This document shows, in pieces, positions 23,329 to 33,590 of a stretch of 64,000 bases of DNA. Source of the stretch: Candidatus Symbiobacter mobilis CR (GTDB taxonomy: Bacteria > Pseudomonadota > Gammaproteobacteria > Burkholderiales > Burkholderiaceae_C); assembly GCF_000477435.1 (NCBI RefSeq), contig NC_022576.1:1-64000 (forward strand), read 5' to 3'. Made by a program: the position numbers and the translations under genes. The notes beneath the pieces are model-generated. The model saw nothing but the letters and a program-made list of their open reading frames with translations. It was not told where the DNA came from and did not search any database. Within the stretch, counting starts at the first letter, position 1. Each line of letters begins with the position of its first letter.

Positions 23329-23766
23329 TCAGGCGATTTTGCGCATGGCGCAGGTCAGCACGGCTTCGACGGCCAATTCCTCGCCCACAGTAGCGCGGGC
23401 CTGGAATTTGTAGATGCCGGCCTTCATGCGCAACAGTTCTGCGTGTAGCAAGAGCTGGTCACCCGGTTCGACGGGGCGTTTGAACCGCGCTTCGTCGATG
23501 CCTGCGAAGTAGTAGCCGGTATCGGGGTCGGGCAGGGTGCCCTGCGTGTGAAAAGCCAGAATCGCCGCTGCCTGCGCCAGTGCTTCGAGCATCAGCACCC
23601 CAGGCATGACGGGACGGCCGGGGAAATGGCCGGGGAAAAAAGGCTCGTTGATGGTGACGTTTTTGAGGGCGTCGATGCTTTTGCCTTTGTCGATGGACAC
23701 CACGCGATCGACGAGCAGGAAGGGATAGCGATGGGGAAGGTGGCGGAGTACGGCGTGGATATCCAT
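23329..23766 (-). CDS. fabZ: 3-hydroxyacyl-ACP dehydratase FabZ
   Basis: Dehydrates 3-hydroxyacyl-ACP in fatty acid elongation. The 145-residue hot-dog protein begins [20 protein letters not shown] and contains [20 protein letters not shown] followed by LEALAQ, giving the active-site His and Glu. The chosen ATG 23766 gives the family length; an in-frame extension upstream lies in lpxD. Position between lpxD and lpxA is the standard order. Confidence 0.97.
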   Translation of the reverse strand: MDIHAVLRHLPHRYPFLLVDRVVSIDKGKSIDALKNVTINEPFFPGHFPGRPVMPGVLMLEALAQAAAILAFHTQGTLPDPDTGYYFAGIDEARFKRPVEPGDQLLLHAELLRMKAGIYKFQARATVGEELAVEAVLTCAMRKIA

Positions 23767-23782
23767 GGAATGCAAGGTGAGT

Positions 23783-24775
23783 TCAGTGTTCCGACAAAGG
23801 GGGCGACAAGGATTCCAGCTTGCGTACCCGGTCGCGCAAGCGGGAAAGTTGTTTGAGCGTTGCTGCGTTCTTTTCCCAAGCGGCGTTGTCGTCGATGGGA
23901 AAAATGCCTGAGTACTGTCCGGGCTTGGGAAGCGAATGCGTGACGACGGTGGCGGCAGAGATATGCACGTCGTCGGCGATGCGCAGATGCCCGAGCACCA
24001 CGGCCCCGCCGCCGATGGTGCAGCGCGCGCCGATGTCCGCGCTACCGGCAACGCCCACGCAGCCCGCGAGGGCGGTGTGAGGGCCGATGCGCACGTTGTG
24101 GGCGATCTGGATGAGGTTGTCGAGCTTGACGCCGTCTTCGATCACCGTATCGAGCAAGGCGCCACGGTCAATGCAGGTGTTGGCGCCGATTTCCACGTCG
24201 TTACCGATGCGTACCGCGCCGAGGTGCTCGATCTTGACCCACTCTGCGCCGTCTTGCGCAAAGCCAAACCCATCCGCACCGAGCACCACCCCGGGGTGGA
24301 CGAGGCAACGGCTGCCGAGCACGCAACGTTCCCCCACGCTCACGCGGGCGACGAGCACGGTGTCCGCCCCAACGACGGCCCGCTCGCCGACTGTGCAGAG
24401 AGGGCCAATGCGGGCAGAGGGATCGATGGTGGCGGAGGGGTCGATGACCGCGCTAGGGTGGATGCGCGGGCCGTCATCTTCGGTACCCTGGCGTTGCATC
24501 CGCTTCCAAAGCTGGGTGAGCCGGGCGAAGTACAGATACGGCTGCTGGGCAACGATGCAGTCCCCACGCTGGCGAGCGATGTTGACCATATCTGGCGGGA
24601 CGATGACGCACCCCGCCTGCGAGTGTTCCAGGTCGCGCCGGTAGCGGGGGTGGGACAAAAAGCTCAGGTGCGTGGGGCCAGCCAGATGCAAAGGCAAGAT
24701 GCCAGCGATCACCCTGTCTGCATCACCATGCAATTCCCCACCCAACTCGTCTACGACCGCCCCTACCCGCAACAT
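23783..24775 (-). CDS. lpxD: UDP-3-O-(3-hydroxyacyl)glucosamine N-acyltransferase
   Basis: Adds the second acyl chain in lipid A synthesis. The 330-residue protein has the LpxD N-terminal domain ([30 protein letters not shown]) and many hexapeptide repeats ([20 protein letters not shown]), with [20 protein letters not shown] around the catalytic His. ATG 24775 matches family N-termini better than the GTG at 24787. Confidence 0.96.
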   Translation of the reverse strand: MLRVGAVVDELGGELHGDADRVIAGILPLHLAGPTHLSFLSHPRYRRDLEHSQAGCVIVPPDMVNIARQRGDCIVAQQPYLYFARLTQLWKRMQRQGTEDDGPRIHPSAVIDPSATIDPSARIGPLCTVGERAVVGADTVLVARVSVGERCVLGSRCLVHPGVVLGADGFGFAQDGAEWVKIEHLGAVRIGNDVEIGANTCIDRGALLDTVIEDGVKLDNLIQIAHNVRIGPHTALAGCVGVAGSADIGARCTIGGGAVVLGHLRIADDVHISAATVVTHSLPKPGQYSGIFPIDDNAAWEKNAATLKQLSRLRDRVRKLESLSPPLSEH

Positions 24776-24839
24776 GGAACCCTGCACAAAACCTGTCCTT
24801 CCAACCCAGCTCGTTACCCCGTTGTGTTGCTAGGGGCTG

Positions 24840-25454
24840 TTACTTGCCTGCCGGCGCATTGAGGGCTTTGAGCACCTTGTCGGTGATGTCGTGCTTGGGG
24901 TCGATGTAGATCGCGTCCTGAAAAACCATGTCGAATTTTTCCGCGATGGCGATGTCCCGTATCACCTTGTTGGCCCGTTGGATGACTTGCTGCAATTCCT
25001 CGTTTTTGCGGGTATTGAGGTCTTCTTGGAATTCCCGGCGCTTTCTCTGGAATTCGCGATCTTGGTCAAGCAATTGGCGCTGGCGGCTTTGGCGCTGGGT
25101 TTCGGAAAGGGTGGGGGCTTCGCGCTCGAATTTGTCGACCAGCGCCTTGATCGATGCGCCCAGATCGACCAGATCCTTCTCGCGTTTGGAGAACTCTTGT
25201 TCCAACTTGGTCTGCGCCTGCTTGGCCGTCGTGGCTTCCTTGAGCAGGCGGTCGATGTTGACGAAGCCGATGTGCAGCGCCTGCGCATGGCCAGCCCCTC
25301 CCGTGGCAACCGCCAACGCCAGGCAGGCGCGCACGGCCCAGGATGGGAGGATACGCAAGCCCGATAGGACCAACGTAGCGGCCAACGCAGCAAGACGGGA
25401 GGGGAATAAGGCAGACAAGGAAAAACGCTGTACAGCAACCATGAAAAACACCAT
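24840..25454 (-). CDS. skp: Periplasmic chaperone OmpH/Skp
   Basis: Holds unfolded outer-membrane proteins in the periplasm. The 204-residue precursor has an unusually long hydrophobic leader (to about residue 55, ending GHAQA), then HIGFVNIDRLLKEATTAK and a long charged coiled coil rich in Lys, Gln, Glu and Arg, then FDMVFQDAIYIDPKHDITD near the C-terminus. It is directly downstream of bamA. A later ATG, five codons in, could be the true start. Confidence 0.93.
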   Translation of the reverse strand: MVFFMVAVQRFSLSALFPSRLAALAATLVLSGLRILPSWAVRACLALAVATGGAGHAQALHIGFVNIDRLLKEATTAKQAQTKLEQEFSKREKDLVDLGASIKALVDKFEREAPTLSETQRQSRQRQLLDQDREFQRKRREFQEDLNTRKNEELQQVIQRANKVIRDIAIAEKFDMVFQDAIYIDPKHDITDKVLKALNAPAGK

Positions 25455-25469
25455 TCGATGAAAAGAAAT

Positions 25470-27770
25470 TTAGAAACTGGTTCCGATTTGGAACTGGACG
25501 GTTTGCGTTCTATCCCCGTCGTATTTGCGTACCGGTTTGGCAAAGGCCAACCGCAGCGGGCCTACGGGCGAGATCCAGCTTACCCCCACACCGGTGGAAG
25601 CACGCAATTTGTCTGCGTTGGCGTTGATGGCCAAACCTTGGTCCGGGCCGCCGACCATCCCGACGTCGAAGAACCCATACAAGCGCAGTGAACGGTCGTT
25701 GCCCGCGCCGGGCATTGGTGTGAGGGCTTCGAGGTTCAGGTTGAACTTGCGGGAACCCCCGACATTCGTTCCGCTGATGTCCTGTGGGCCAAAGCTGCCT
25801 TGCTCGAAGCCGCGCACCGAACCCAGCCCACCACCGTAGAAGTTTTTGAAGATGGGGAAAGATCGACCACCGAAAGCCTTGCCATAGCCGAGTTCGAGAT
25901 TGAGCGCTCCCGTGAGTTTCTTGTGAAAGGGAACGTACTGCTGGAATTGGTAGACCGTGCGCAGGTACCGCGCATCGCCGCCAATCGACCATTCCGCGTT
26001 GACGCGCTGCATGCGCCCGGTCGTTGGGGCCAAGGCGCTGTCTCGGTTGTCACGCGCCCACCCCATCGTGAGCGGAACCCCCGTGCTTGTGTACCCGTAT
26101 TCGTCTGCGTAGTCTTGGTAAGACGTAGGCAGCAACGTGCCGGGGACGATTTCCGTCTGTTCCAGCCCTGCGCCGAAGTACACGGTATCGATCTCCGTGA
26201 AGGGCACCCCAAAGCGCGCGCTGACCCCGGACGTGACGAGCTTGTAGTAGTCCTGATCCTGATAGGGACTGCTGGTCTTGTGGTAGATGTCGTAGGTGCG
26301 GGAGATGCCGTCTTCGGTGAAGTAGGGATCGGTCGTGTTGAAAACGACGACGCGGTTGATCTTGCTGGTGTTGATCTGCACGCCCAGCGAGTTGCCGGAA
26401 CCGAAGGCGTTGTCCTGTTGCAAACCGAAGGTCACTCCCAGCCCATCCCCGCTCGAATACCCCGCGCCCAGGCTCAGGCTGCCGGTGGGTTTTTCGGTGA
26501 CTTGCACGGTCAGGTCTACCTGATCGGGTGCTCCGGGCACTTCCTGCGTATCGATCATGACATCGCCAAAGTAGCCGAGACGGTCTACCCGGTCTCGCGA
26601 GGCACGAATCTTGTCGCCGTCGTACCAGGACGATTCGAGCTGGCGGAATTCGCGGCGAACGACAACGTCGCGCGTGCGGGTGTTGCCTGCCACGTTGATC
26701 TTGCGTACATAAGCGCGGCGGGAGGGTTCGGCGTGCAGGACGAGTGAGACGCGGTTGTGGGTGCGGTCGATCTCGGGCTTGGCCTGCACGGTGGCAAAGG
26801 CAAAGCCGAAGTTGCCAAAGTGGTCGGTAAACGCTTTGGTCGTGGCAGTCACATCTTCACTGTTGTACGCCTGACCGGGTCGGATGCGAACGAGCGTCTT
26901 GAATTCGTCCTCTTTGCCAAGGTAGTTACCGCTGAGTTGCACCTTATCGACGACGTAGCGGCTTCCCTCCGCGACGTTCACTGTGATGCCGATTTCTGTC
27001 TTGTCCGGGTTGATTGCCACCTGCGTGGAATCGACCTTGAATTCCAAGTAGCCTTGGGTCAGGTAGAACGAACGCAGCGTTTCCAGATCGGCATTGAGCT
27101 TGGCGCGCGAATAGCGGTTCGATTTGGAGTACCAGCTCATCCAGTTGCCTGTATCGAGGTCGAGCAGGTCCAGCAAGGTGGCTTCGTCGAAAACCTTGTT
27201 GCCGACGATGCGCAGTTCCGTGATGCGTGCGGGGTCGCCTTCGGTCACGGCAAAGCGCAGGTTGACGCGATTGCGTTCGATGGGGGTGATGGTGGTTTGC
27301 ACCTGCGCGGCATAGAGGCCACGGTGGACGTACTGGCGCTTGAGTTCCTGTTCTGCGCGGTCAAGCTGGGCGCGGTCGAAGGCGCGGCCTTCGTATAGGC
27401 CGATGTCCCGCAGGGCCTTGAGCAAGACATCTTTGTCGAATTCCTTGACACCGACCAGCTCCGTCTGCGCGACGGTGGGCCGTTCTTGCACCACGACGAC
27501 GAGCACATCGTTGTGTACGTCAAGCCGCACGTCGGTAAACAGGCCCAGTGCAAATAGCGAGCGAATCGCCGCAGCGCCTTTGTCATCATCGTAGGTATCG
27601 CCCACGCGGACGGGGAGGGAAACAAATACCGTGCCGGGTTCCACGCGCTGCAAACCTTCGACGCGAATATCGCGCACCTTGAAAGGAGGGATGGCCCAGG
27701 AAGATTGGCTGACCAGCAGCGCAGCGGCCAGAGAACCTAGCCAAGCGGTGTGCGGACGTTTGGGAGACAT
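25470..27770 (-). CDS. bamA: Outer-membrane assembly factor BamA
   Basis: Central beta-barrel of the BAM complex, which inserts outer-membrane proteins. From ATG 27770 the protein has a signal peptide (HTAWLGSLAAALLVSQSSWA), POTRA repeats beginning FKVRDIRVEGLQRVEPGTVF, and a C-terminal Omp85 barrel (YGKAFGGRSFPIFKNFYGGG, LRLYGFFDVG) ending in Phe. An ATG at 27779 is an alternative. It lies between rseP and skp as usual. Confidence 0.97.
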   Translation of the reverse strand: MSPKRPHTAWLGSLAAALLVSQSSWAIPPFKVRDIRVEGLQRVEPGTVFVSLPVRVGDTYDDDKGAAAIRSLFALGLFTDVRLDVHNDVLVVVVQERPTVAQTELVGVKEFDKDVLLKALRDIGLYEGRAFDRAQLDRAEQELKRQYVHRGLYAAQVQTTITPIERNRVNLRFAVTEGDPARITELRIVGNKVFDEATLLDLLDLDTGNWMSWYSKSNRYSRAKLNADLETLRSFYLTQGYLEFKVDSTQVAINPDKTEIGITVNVAEGSRYVVDKVQLSGNYLGKEDEFKTLVRIRPGQAYNSEDVTATTKAFTDHFGNFGFAFATVQAKPEIDRTHNRVSLVLHAEPSRRAYVRKINVAGNTRTRDVVVRREFRQLESSWYDGDKIRASRDRVDRLGYFGDVMIDTQEVPGAPDQVDLTVQVTEKPTGSLSLGAGYSSGDGLGVTFGLQQDNAFGSGNSLGVQINTSKINRVVVFNTTDPYFTEDGISRTYDIYHKTSSPYQDQDYYKLVTSGVSARFGVPFTEIDTVYFGAGLEQTEIVPGTLLPTSYQDYADEYGYTSTGVPLTMGWARDNRDSALAPTTGRMQRVNAEWSIGGDARYLRTVYQFQQYVPFHKKLTGALNLELGYGKAFGGRSFPIFKNFYGGGLGSVRGFEQGSFGPQDISGTNVGGSRKFNLNLEALTPMPGAGNDRSLRLYGFFDVGMVGGPDQGLAINANADKLRASTGVGVSWISPVGPLRLAFAKPVRKYDGDRTQTVQFQIGTSF

Positions 27771-27947
27771 ATCGTTCATCCACGGGGCGGGAAAAGAGGG
27801 AACACCGCGCATGCACCGACAGCGCCCAAGCTGATCGGAGACGGGTTGTCAGGGTGTTCCGGGGTACCCGGTAGAGCCGACCTCAGGGCAGGAGGGCTGT
27901 ACAAACAGCACAAATTCATCGACTGAGCGACAGAGCGACTGAGGGAG

Positions 27948-29303
27948 TCAACCGGGGAAGAAGCGGGAGAAATCGTTGTAGAGGGCGAGCACCATCAGCG
28001 CACCAAGGATGGCAACCCCACCGCGTTGCAGCCATTCCAGCCAAGATTCGGTGATGGCGCGCCCGGTCAACCCCTCCCAAAGATAATACAGCAAGTGCCC
28101 TCCGTCGAGCACCGGCAAGGGTAGGAGGTTGATGACCCCCAGGCTGATGCTGATGAGCGCCAGAAAGTGCAGGTACGCCATCCATCCCATTGATGCCGAT
28201 TGCCCCGCATAGTCCGCAACGGTGACAGGCCCGCTGAGGTTGCGCAAGGATGCTTCCCCCACGACCATCTTGCCGAGTACGTCTAGCGTCAGCACGGCCA
28301 CTTCCCAGGTGCGGGCCACGCCCCGCCACAACCCTTCCCCCACGCCATAGCGCACCCGGACGAACTCGGGGGCCTCACCCACGTAGGCGCCGATCCTGCC
28401 AATGCGTTGCCCGGCATGGATTTCGGGGCGCGGGGTGACTTCGCGTTCCACCGTGCCGGTGCTGCGCGCCAGCACCCACCGTTGGGCTTTGCCATCAATG
28501 CTGGCACGGATGCGTTGGCGTGCGTGACCGCCGTCGACGATGGGTTCTGCGTCGATGCGCAGGATTCGATCTCCGGGCTGCAAGTCGGCTTGGGCCGCTG
28601 CGCCGCCGGGGGTGACTTGGCCGATTACTGGCGCGGTGTAGGGGCCGTCGAAGCCGAGGCGTTGTAGCAGGTCGCCGTCTGCGGGGTCGGCATGGATGCC
28701 GTCGAGCGCAAGGACGATGGAGCGTTGTGGCGTATCGAGCGCACGCTGCACTTGCAGGTGGAGATTGCGCGAAGCGAGCATGGCGCGTGCGGCGATCCAG
28801 TGGAATTCCTCGAAAGAGCGGATGGGTTGCGCGTTCTCGCCGTCTATCGCCGCTTCGACGACACGTTCGCCCCCGACGAGGCCCGCCTGCGCGGCAACCG
28901 ATTCCGGCGTGGGGCGCCCCAGAACGGGGGCAGCCACGTCGTCGCCCACCCAGGAAAGGATAGCGATGAGCAGCACGGCAAAGCCCAAATTGGCCAGCGG
29001 GCCTGCCGCGACGATGGCGCTGCGCCGCAGCAGCGATTGCCGGGAAAACGACCGGGGTAGAAGGTCGGGGGGCACGTCTCCTTCGCGTTCGTCGAGCATC
29101 TTGACGTACCCGCCCAGGGGGATGGCTGCGATGACGATTTCGGCACCGGTGGTGGGCGATACCCACCGCAGCAGCGGCTTGCCCAGTCCGATCGAAAAAC
29201 GCTGCACCATGACGCCGCAAAGGAGCGCGACGCGGTAGTGCCCGTATTCATGGACGGCAATCAGCAGCCCGAGTGCGACGAGGAACGCGAGGACGGTCAG
29301 CAT
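27948..29303 (-). CDS. rseP: Site-2 intramembrane protease RseP
   Basis: Zinc metalloprotease of the inner membrane that cleaves anti-sigma factor RseA-like substrates. The 451-residue protein has the zinc motif HEYGH at residues 18-22 in the first membrane segment, two PDZ regions (GQVTPGGAAAQADLQPGDRI in the second) and the C-terminal LLPLPVLDGGH with the third zinc ligand region. It follows dxr and precedes bamA. Confidence 0.95.
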   Translation of the reverse strand: MLTVLAFLVALGLLIAVHEYGHYRVALLCGVMVQRFSIGLGKPLLRWVSPTTGAEIVIAAIPLGGYVKMLDEREGDVPPDLLPRSFSRQSLLRRSAIVAAGPLANLGFAVLLIAILSWVGDDVAAPVLGRPTPESVAAQAGLVGGERVVEAAIDGENAQPIRSFEEFHWIAARAMLASRNLHLQVQRALDTPQRSIVLALDGIHADPADGDLLQRLGFDGPYTAPVIGQVTPGGAAAQADLQPGDRILRIDAEPIVDGGHARQRIRASIDGKAQRWVLARSTGTVEREVTPRPEIHAGQRIGRIGAYVGEAPEFVRVRYGVGEGLWRGVARTWEVAVLTLDVLGKMVVGEASLRNLSGPVTVADYAGQSASMGWMAYLHFLALISISLGVINLLPLPVLDGGHLLYYLWEGLTGRAITESWLEWLQRGGVAILGALMVLALYNDFSRFFPG

Positions 29304-29392
29304 GGTGTTAGGTTCACATTAAGCTCACAGTTACGCGCCATTCACGCCCATTCACGCCCGCCCATTCACGCTGATCCACGCCCATCCACGTA

Positions 29393-30622
29393 TTACGCAC
29401 ACAAGCGGCCATGCCGTGCAATCCAGTCCCGCGCCTGGGTTCGGGCCAGGGCATCGAGGGCGACGAGGTCGTCCAGGGAAGAGGGATTCCACGGCGCTAC
29501 GGTGTGCATGGTTTCAGCGTTGACGGCGAAGATTTGGTCGAAGCGCAACTGCCCGGACAAAAAGGCTTCGACGGCCACTTCGTTGGCAGCGTTGAGAATG
29601 GCCGTGCTCCCCGCTGGGCCTTGCAGCGCCTGCCAAGCCAGCGGTAGGCAGGGGAACCGGGCACGGTGCAGTGGGGAATCCAGCGTCTCGAAATGCAGGG
29701 AAGCGATTTGGCCAAAGTCCAGCGCCGCTGCGCCGCTGGCCATGCGGTCAGGCCACGATAGACCGTAGGCTATGGGCGCTTTCATGTCCGGGGTGCCGAG
29801 TTGCGCGAGGACGCAATGGTCGACAAACTGCACCATCGAGTGGATGACGCTCTGCGGGTGGATGAGCACCTCGATCTGCGAAGGCGCCACCGAAAAAAGG
29901 TAGCAGGCCTCGATCACTTCGAGCGCTTTGTTCATCATCGTCGCGGAATCGACGGTGATTTTCTTGCCCATCACCCAGTTTGGATGCGCGCAGGCCTCAG
30001 CGGGGGTGATCTGCGCGAAGGTGGCGGGGTCACGCTGCCGAAAGGGGCCGCCCGACGCAGTCAGCAGGATTTTCTGGATTTGGGATGCCCACAGCGTGCG
30101 GTCAGCCGGGAGCGACTGGAAGATCGCGGAATGTTCGCTGTCGATGGGGAGCAACTGCGCGCCGCCAGTGCGAACGGCGTCGAGAAACAAGGCGCCGCCG
30201 ACGACCAAGGCTTCCTTGTTGGCAAGCAGTAGGCGCTTGCCCGCTCGGGCTGCTGCGAGGCAGGACCCCAGTCCGGCAACGCCGACGATGGCAGCCATGA
30301 CGATATCGACGTCCTCGTGCGTGGCGATGTCCAGCAGAGCCTGCGGCCCATCGAGCACCTCGGTCGGCAGGCCGTGTTCCCGGCATTGGCGGGACAGTTC
30401 GCACGCACGTATTGCGTCGTGCAGCACGGCAAAGCGGGGCCGGTGACGCTGGCATTGCTCCAGTAAGCGTTCGCCTTGCGTGGCCGCGCACAGGGCGAAT
30501 ACCTCGAACCGGTCGGGATGCAGTGCCAGTACATCAAGCGTGCTGGTCCCGATCGATCCGGTGGAACCGAGGATGGCGACGCGGCGGCGATGGTCGGGGG
30601 CAGGGCTAATTGGCGCAGACAT
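29393..30622 (-). CDS. dxr: 1-deoxy-D-xylulose 5-phosphate reductoisomerase
   Basis: Second enzyme of the non-mevalonate isoprenoid pathway, making MEP with NADPH. The 409-residue protein begins with VAILGSTGSIGTSTLDVLAL, has KRLLLANKEALVVGG, LPIDSEHSAIFQSL, ASGGPFR, and HPNWVMGKKITVDSATMMNK. ATG 30622 overlaps the end of cdsA by about 17 bases; longer in-frame starts lie in cdsA and are unlikely. Confidence 0.97.
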   Translation of the reverse strand: MSAPISPAPDHRRRVAILGSTGSIGTSTLDVLALHPDRFEVFALCAATQGERLLEQCQRHRPRFAVLHDAIRACELSRQCREHGLPTEVLDGPQALLDIATHEDVDIVMAAIVGVAGLGSCLAAARAGKRLLLANKEALVVGGALFLDAVRTGGAQLLPIDSEHSAIFQSLPADRTLWASQIQKILLTASGGPFRQRDPATFAQITPAEACAHPNWVMGKKITVDSATMMNKALEVIEACYLFSVAPSQIEVLIHPQSVIHSMVQFVDHCVLAQLGTPDMKAPIAYGLSWPDRMASGAAALDFGQIASLHFETLDSPLHRARFPCLPLAWQALQGPAGSTAILNAANEVAVEAFLSGQLRFDQIFAVNAETMHTVAPWNPSSLDDLVALDALARTQARDWIARHGRLCA

Positions 30623-31466
30623 GTACCAGAAACATCGAGGCGGGCAGGGTGGGCAGCAGGGCATCGATGCGGTCGAGCACCCCACCATGGCCGGGAAGCA
30701 GAGCGCTGCTGTCCTTGACGTTGGCGCTGCGTTTGACCAGAGATTCGAGCAAGTCCCCCACCACGCTCCATGCAGTCAGTGCAGGGACGACAACGACAAG
30801 GAGCAGCGGCGAATGTTGCCCGACGATGGTGTAGAGGCTCGGGGTAGTCGATGCCAGCGCTGTATCGGCGGCCCACCATCCGTAGGCAAGCAGGAAAGCA
30901 ACGGCCAACCCGCCACAGAACCCTTCCCAGGTTTTGCCGGGGCTGATCGACGGCGCAAGCCGGGTGCGGAACCATCGTCCACCCCATGCGCGGCCGACGA
31001 AATACGCGCCTGTATCCGCCACCCAGGCCAGAGCGAGGGCGGATAGCAGGAACGCGGTGCCACGCTCCTTAGCTTGGATGACGGCCAACCAGGCACACAC
31101 CAGCACAAGCAGCCCGCCGATTTGCCGCAGGGCGGCGGGAATCTGTGCCCATAGCGGCACGCCACGGTAGAGCAACACTGCCCCTGCGAGGCACCACGCT
31201 GCGGTGGCGCCGATCCACAAACCGGGAAGAGGGATGCTGTGCGCCCCAGCAGTCCATAGTGCGCCGCACACCATGGCGCAGATGGCACCGGCCACGTAGG
31301 CCATGTAGGGTGTGGCGCTGTTGAGCCGGAACCATTCCCACGCCGCTGCGGCGATGAGCACGAGCGTGACACTAGCGAATACCCATCCATGGGGGTACAG
31401 CAGCGCGCCCAGCAACAGCGCAAGCAAGACTGCGGCGGTCAGCACCCGTTGCTGCAAGGCAGTCAT
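30606..31466 (-). CDS. cdsA: Phosphatidate cytidylyltransferase
   Basis: Makes CDP-diacylglycerol for phospholipid synthesis in the inner membrane. The 286-residue polytopic protein carries the CdsA signature near its C-terminus (SANVKDSSALLPGHGGVLDR, then ID) and about eight hydrophobic segments, plus SPGKTWEGFCGGL. It overlaps uppS by four bases. Confidence 0.96.
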   Translation of the reverse strand: MTALQQRVLTAAVLLALLLGALLYPHGWVFASVTLVLIAAAAWEWFRLNSATPYMAYVAGAICAMVCGALWTAGAHSIPLPGLWIGATAAWCLAGAVLLYRGVPLWAQIPAALRQIGGLLVLVCAWLAVIQAKERGTAFLLSALALAWVADTGAYFVGRAWGGRWFRTRLAPSISPGKTWEGFCGGLAVAFLLAYGWWAADTALASTTPSLYTIVGQHSPLLLVVVVPALTAWSVVGDLLESLVKRSANVKDSSALLPGHGGVLDRIDALLPTLPASMFLVHVCAN

Positions 31467-32212
31467 GGCGCGTCTCCGGCGGATTCGGGAGCGAGGCGGG
31501 GGCTGTCGACGATGGCTTGCAAAGGCGTCTTGCCAAAGCGGCGTTGGCGCTGGGCGTAGGTGAGCAAGGCGTTGTCGAGTTCACGCTCGTCGAAGTCCGG
31601 CCAGAGCTTGTCGGAAAAGTACAACTCCGAATAGGCGGACTGCCACAGCAAAAAATTGCTGATGCGCTGTTCCCCGCCCGTGCGGATGACGAGGTCGGGG
31701 TCGGGGACGTGGGATAGCGACAGCGCCTCCTGCAAGGTCGATTCCGTGATAGGAACCCCTCGCTCCTGCAAGCTCCGGGCTGCCTGGACGATGTCCCAAC
31801 GTCCGCCATAGTTGAAGCAGACGTTGAGCTGTAAGGCGGTGTAGGCGGCAGTGCGGGATTCCGCATCCACGATGGACTGCACCACGCGGTCGGGCAAGCC
31901 ACTGCGGTCGCCCAGAAAGCGCAGCCGTACCTCTTCTTTGCAGAGCTGGTCGACTTCGCGGCCCAGCGCATAGGTGAAGAGATCCATCAACCCGGAGACT
32001 TCCTCGGCGGGACGGCGCCAGTTTTCCGAGGAAAAAGCAAAGACTGTCAGTACGGCGATACCACGCTGCGCACAGGCGCGGGCACAGCGTTGGAGCGATT
32101 CGACCCCCTGCTTGTGTCCTGCCACCCGGGGCAGGAATCGACGCGAAGCCCACCTGCCGTTGCCATCCATCACGATAGCCACGTGTGTCGGCGGGGATGA
32201 TGTGGCGGCCAT
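31463..32212 (-). CDS. uppS: Undecaprenyl diphosphate synthase
   Basis: Cis-prenyltransferase that makes the C55 lipid carrier for peptidoglycan and O-antigen. The 249-residue protein has HVAIVMDGNGRWASRR with the catalytic Asp, FAFSSENWRRP and DLVIRTGGEQRISNFLLWQ. ATG 32212 is preferred; a TTG two codons upstream is also in frame. It sits 6 bp downstream of frr. Confidence 0.96.
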   Translation of the reverse strand: MAATSSPPTHVAIVMDGNGRWASRRFLPRVAGHKQGVESLQRCARACAQRGIAVLTVFAFSSENWRRPAEEVSGLMDLFTYALGREVDQLCKEEVRLRFLGDRSGLPDRVVQSIVDAESRTAAYTALQLNVCFNYGGRWDIVQAARSLQERGVPITESTLQEALSLSHVPDPDLVIRTGGEQRISNFLLWQSAYSELYFSDKLWPDFDERELDNALLTYAQRQRRFGKTPLQAIVDSPRLAPESAGDAP

Positions 32213-32218
32213 GGGCAA

Positions 32219-32779
32219 TTAGACGGCCATGATGTCTTGCTCTTTGGCAGCGACGATCTGGTCGATCGACGCAATGTGCCGGTCGGTGATTTTCTGGATT
32301 TCCGCTTCGACACGCTTTTGGTCATCTTCCGACGCGGCTTTGTCCTTGACCAGTTTGCGGGCTGCGTCGTTGGCATCGCGGCGCACGTTGCGGATTGCCA
32401 CCTTGGCGTTTTCCCCCTCGCTGCGTACCAGCTTGGTGAAATCTTTGCGCCGTTCCTGCGACATGGGAGGCATGGGAACCCGGATCAGATCGCCCATGGA
32501 CATGGGGTTGAGGCCCAGGTCACTGTCGCGGATTGCTTTCTCGATCTTGGCCGACAGGCCCTTTTCCCACGGCTGGATGCTGATGGTGCGCGAATCGAGC
32601 AAAGAGACATTCGCCACCTGGCTGATGGGCATCGATGCACCGTAGTAGTCGACGTGTACCGATTCCAGCAGTGCAGGATTCGCACGGCCCGTGCGAATCT
32701 TCGCGAGGTTGTTGCGGAATGCTTCCAGCGAGACATCCATCCTGCTCTCGGCTGTCTTTTTGATATCGGCAATCGTCAT
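32219..32779 (-). CDS. frr: Ribosome recycling factor
   Basis: Splits post-termination ribosomes with EF-G. The 186-residue protein has [20 protein letters not shown] near the N-terminus, the [17 protein letters not shown] segment and the C-terminal half [15 protein letters not shown] and [18 protein letters not shown] 32779 yields the family length; upstream open frame is discarded. Confidence 0.97.
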   Translation of the reverse strand: MTIADIKKTAESRMDVSLEAFRNNLAKIRTGRANPALLESVHVDYYGASMPISQVANVSLLDSRTISIQPWEKGLSAKIEKAIRDSDLGLNPMSMGDLIRVPMPPMSQERRKDFTKLVRSEGENAKVAIRNVRRDANDAARKLVKDKAASEDDQKRVEAEIQKITDRHIASIDQIVAAKEQDIMAV

Positions 32780-32816
32780 GGCAGTCTGCTCCGGGTGCCG
32801 GGGGTTGCAGGGACGT

Positions 32817-33590
32817 TCAGGGATTGACCAGCGAGCCTTCGTCCTGCCCTTGCACCACGCGCAACAGGGCACCGGGCTTGTGGATCGAGAACACGCGGAT
32901 TGGCAGTTTCTGGTCACGGCACAGCGCAAAGGCGGTGGCATCCATCACACCCAGATTGCGGGACATCGCCTCGTCGAAGGTGATGTAGGGCAGACGCTGC
33001 GCATCGGGGTGCGTGGCCGGGTCGGCGGTGTAGATGCCGTCGACTTTCGTGGCCTTGAGCACGACATCGGCGCCGATTTCCGCGCCGCGCAGCGCAGCAG
33101 CAGTATCCGTCGTGAAAAAGGGGTTGCCCGTTCCAGCAGCGAGGACGACGACCTTGCCTTCTTCCAGATACTGCAAAGCCTTGGGCCGAACGTAGGACTC
33201 GACGACCTGCTCAATGGCAATCGCGGACATGACCCGGGCAGTCATCCCAGCGTGTTTGAGCGCATCGCCGAGCGCCAGCGCGTTCATGACGGTGGCCAAC
33301 ATGCCCATGTTGTCCGCAGTGACCCGATCCATGCCTTGCGTACTGGCGGCGAACCCACGAAAGAGGTTCCCCCCACCGATCACGATGGCAATCTGCACAC
33401 CGAGTCGGACGACTTCGGCAATGTCAGCAACGATGCGTGCCAGGGTTTCGCGGTGGATGCCAGACTTTTCCTCACCGAGCAAGGCCTCGCCGGACAGCTT
33501 GAGCAAAATTCTTTTGCATGCTTTGGTTTCGGCAGGGGTATGGAAAGGGGTGCCGGAAAGAGCCTCGTGTTGGGTGCCCATATTCATCAT
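32817..33590 (-). CDS. pyrH: Uridylate kinase
   Basis: Phosphorylates UMP to UDP. The 257-residue protein of the amino-acid-kinase family shows [47 protein letters not shown] and [10 protein letters not shown]. The ATG 33590 overlaps the tsf stop as ATGA; ATG 33581 is an alternative. The 25-residue leader before the kinase fold is longer than usual. Confidence 0.96.
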   Translation of the reverse strand: MMNMGTQHEALSGTPFHTPAETKACKRILLKLSGEALLGEEKSGIHRETLARIVADIAEVVRLGVQIAIVIGGGNLFRGFAASTQGMDRVTADNMGMLATVMNALALGDALKHAGMTARVMSAIAIEQVVESYVRPKALQYLEEGKVVVLAAGTGNPFFTTDTAAALRGAEIGADVVLKATKVDGIYTADPATHPDAQRLPYITFDEAMSRNLGVMDATAFALCRDQKLPIRVFSIHKPGALLRVVQGQDEGSLVNP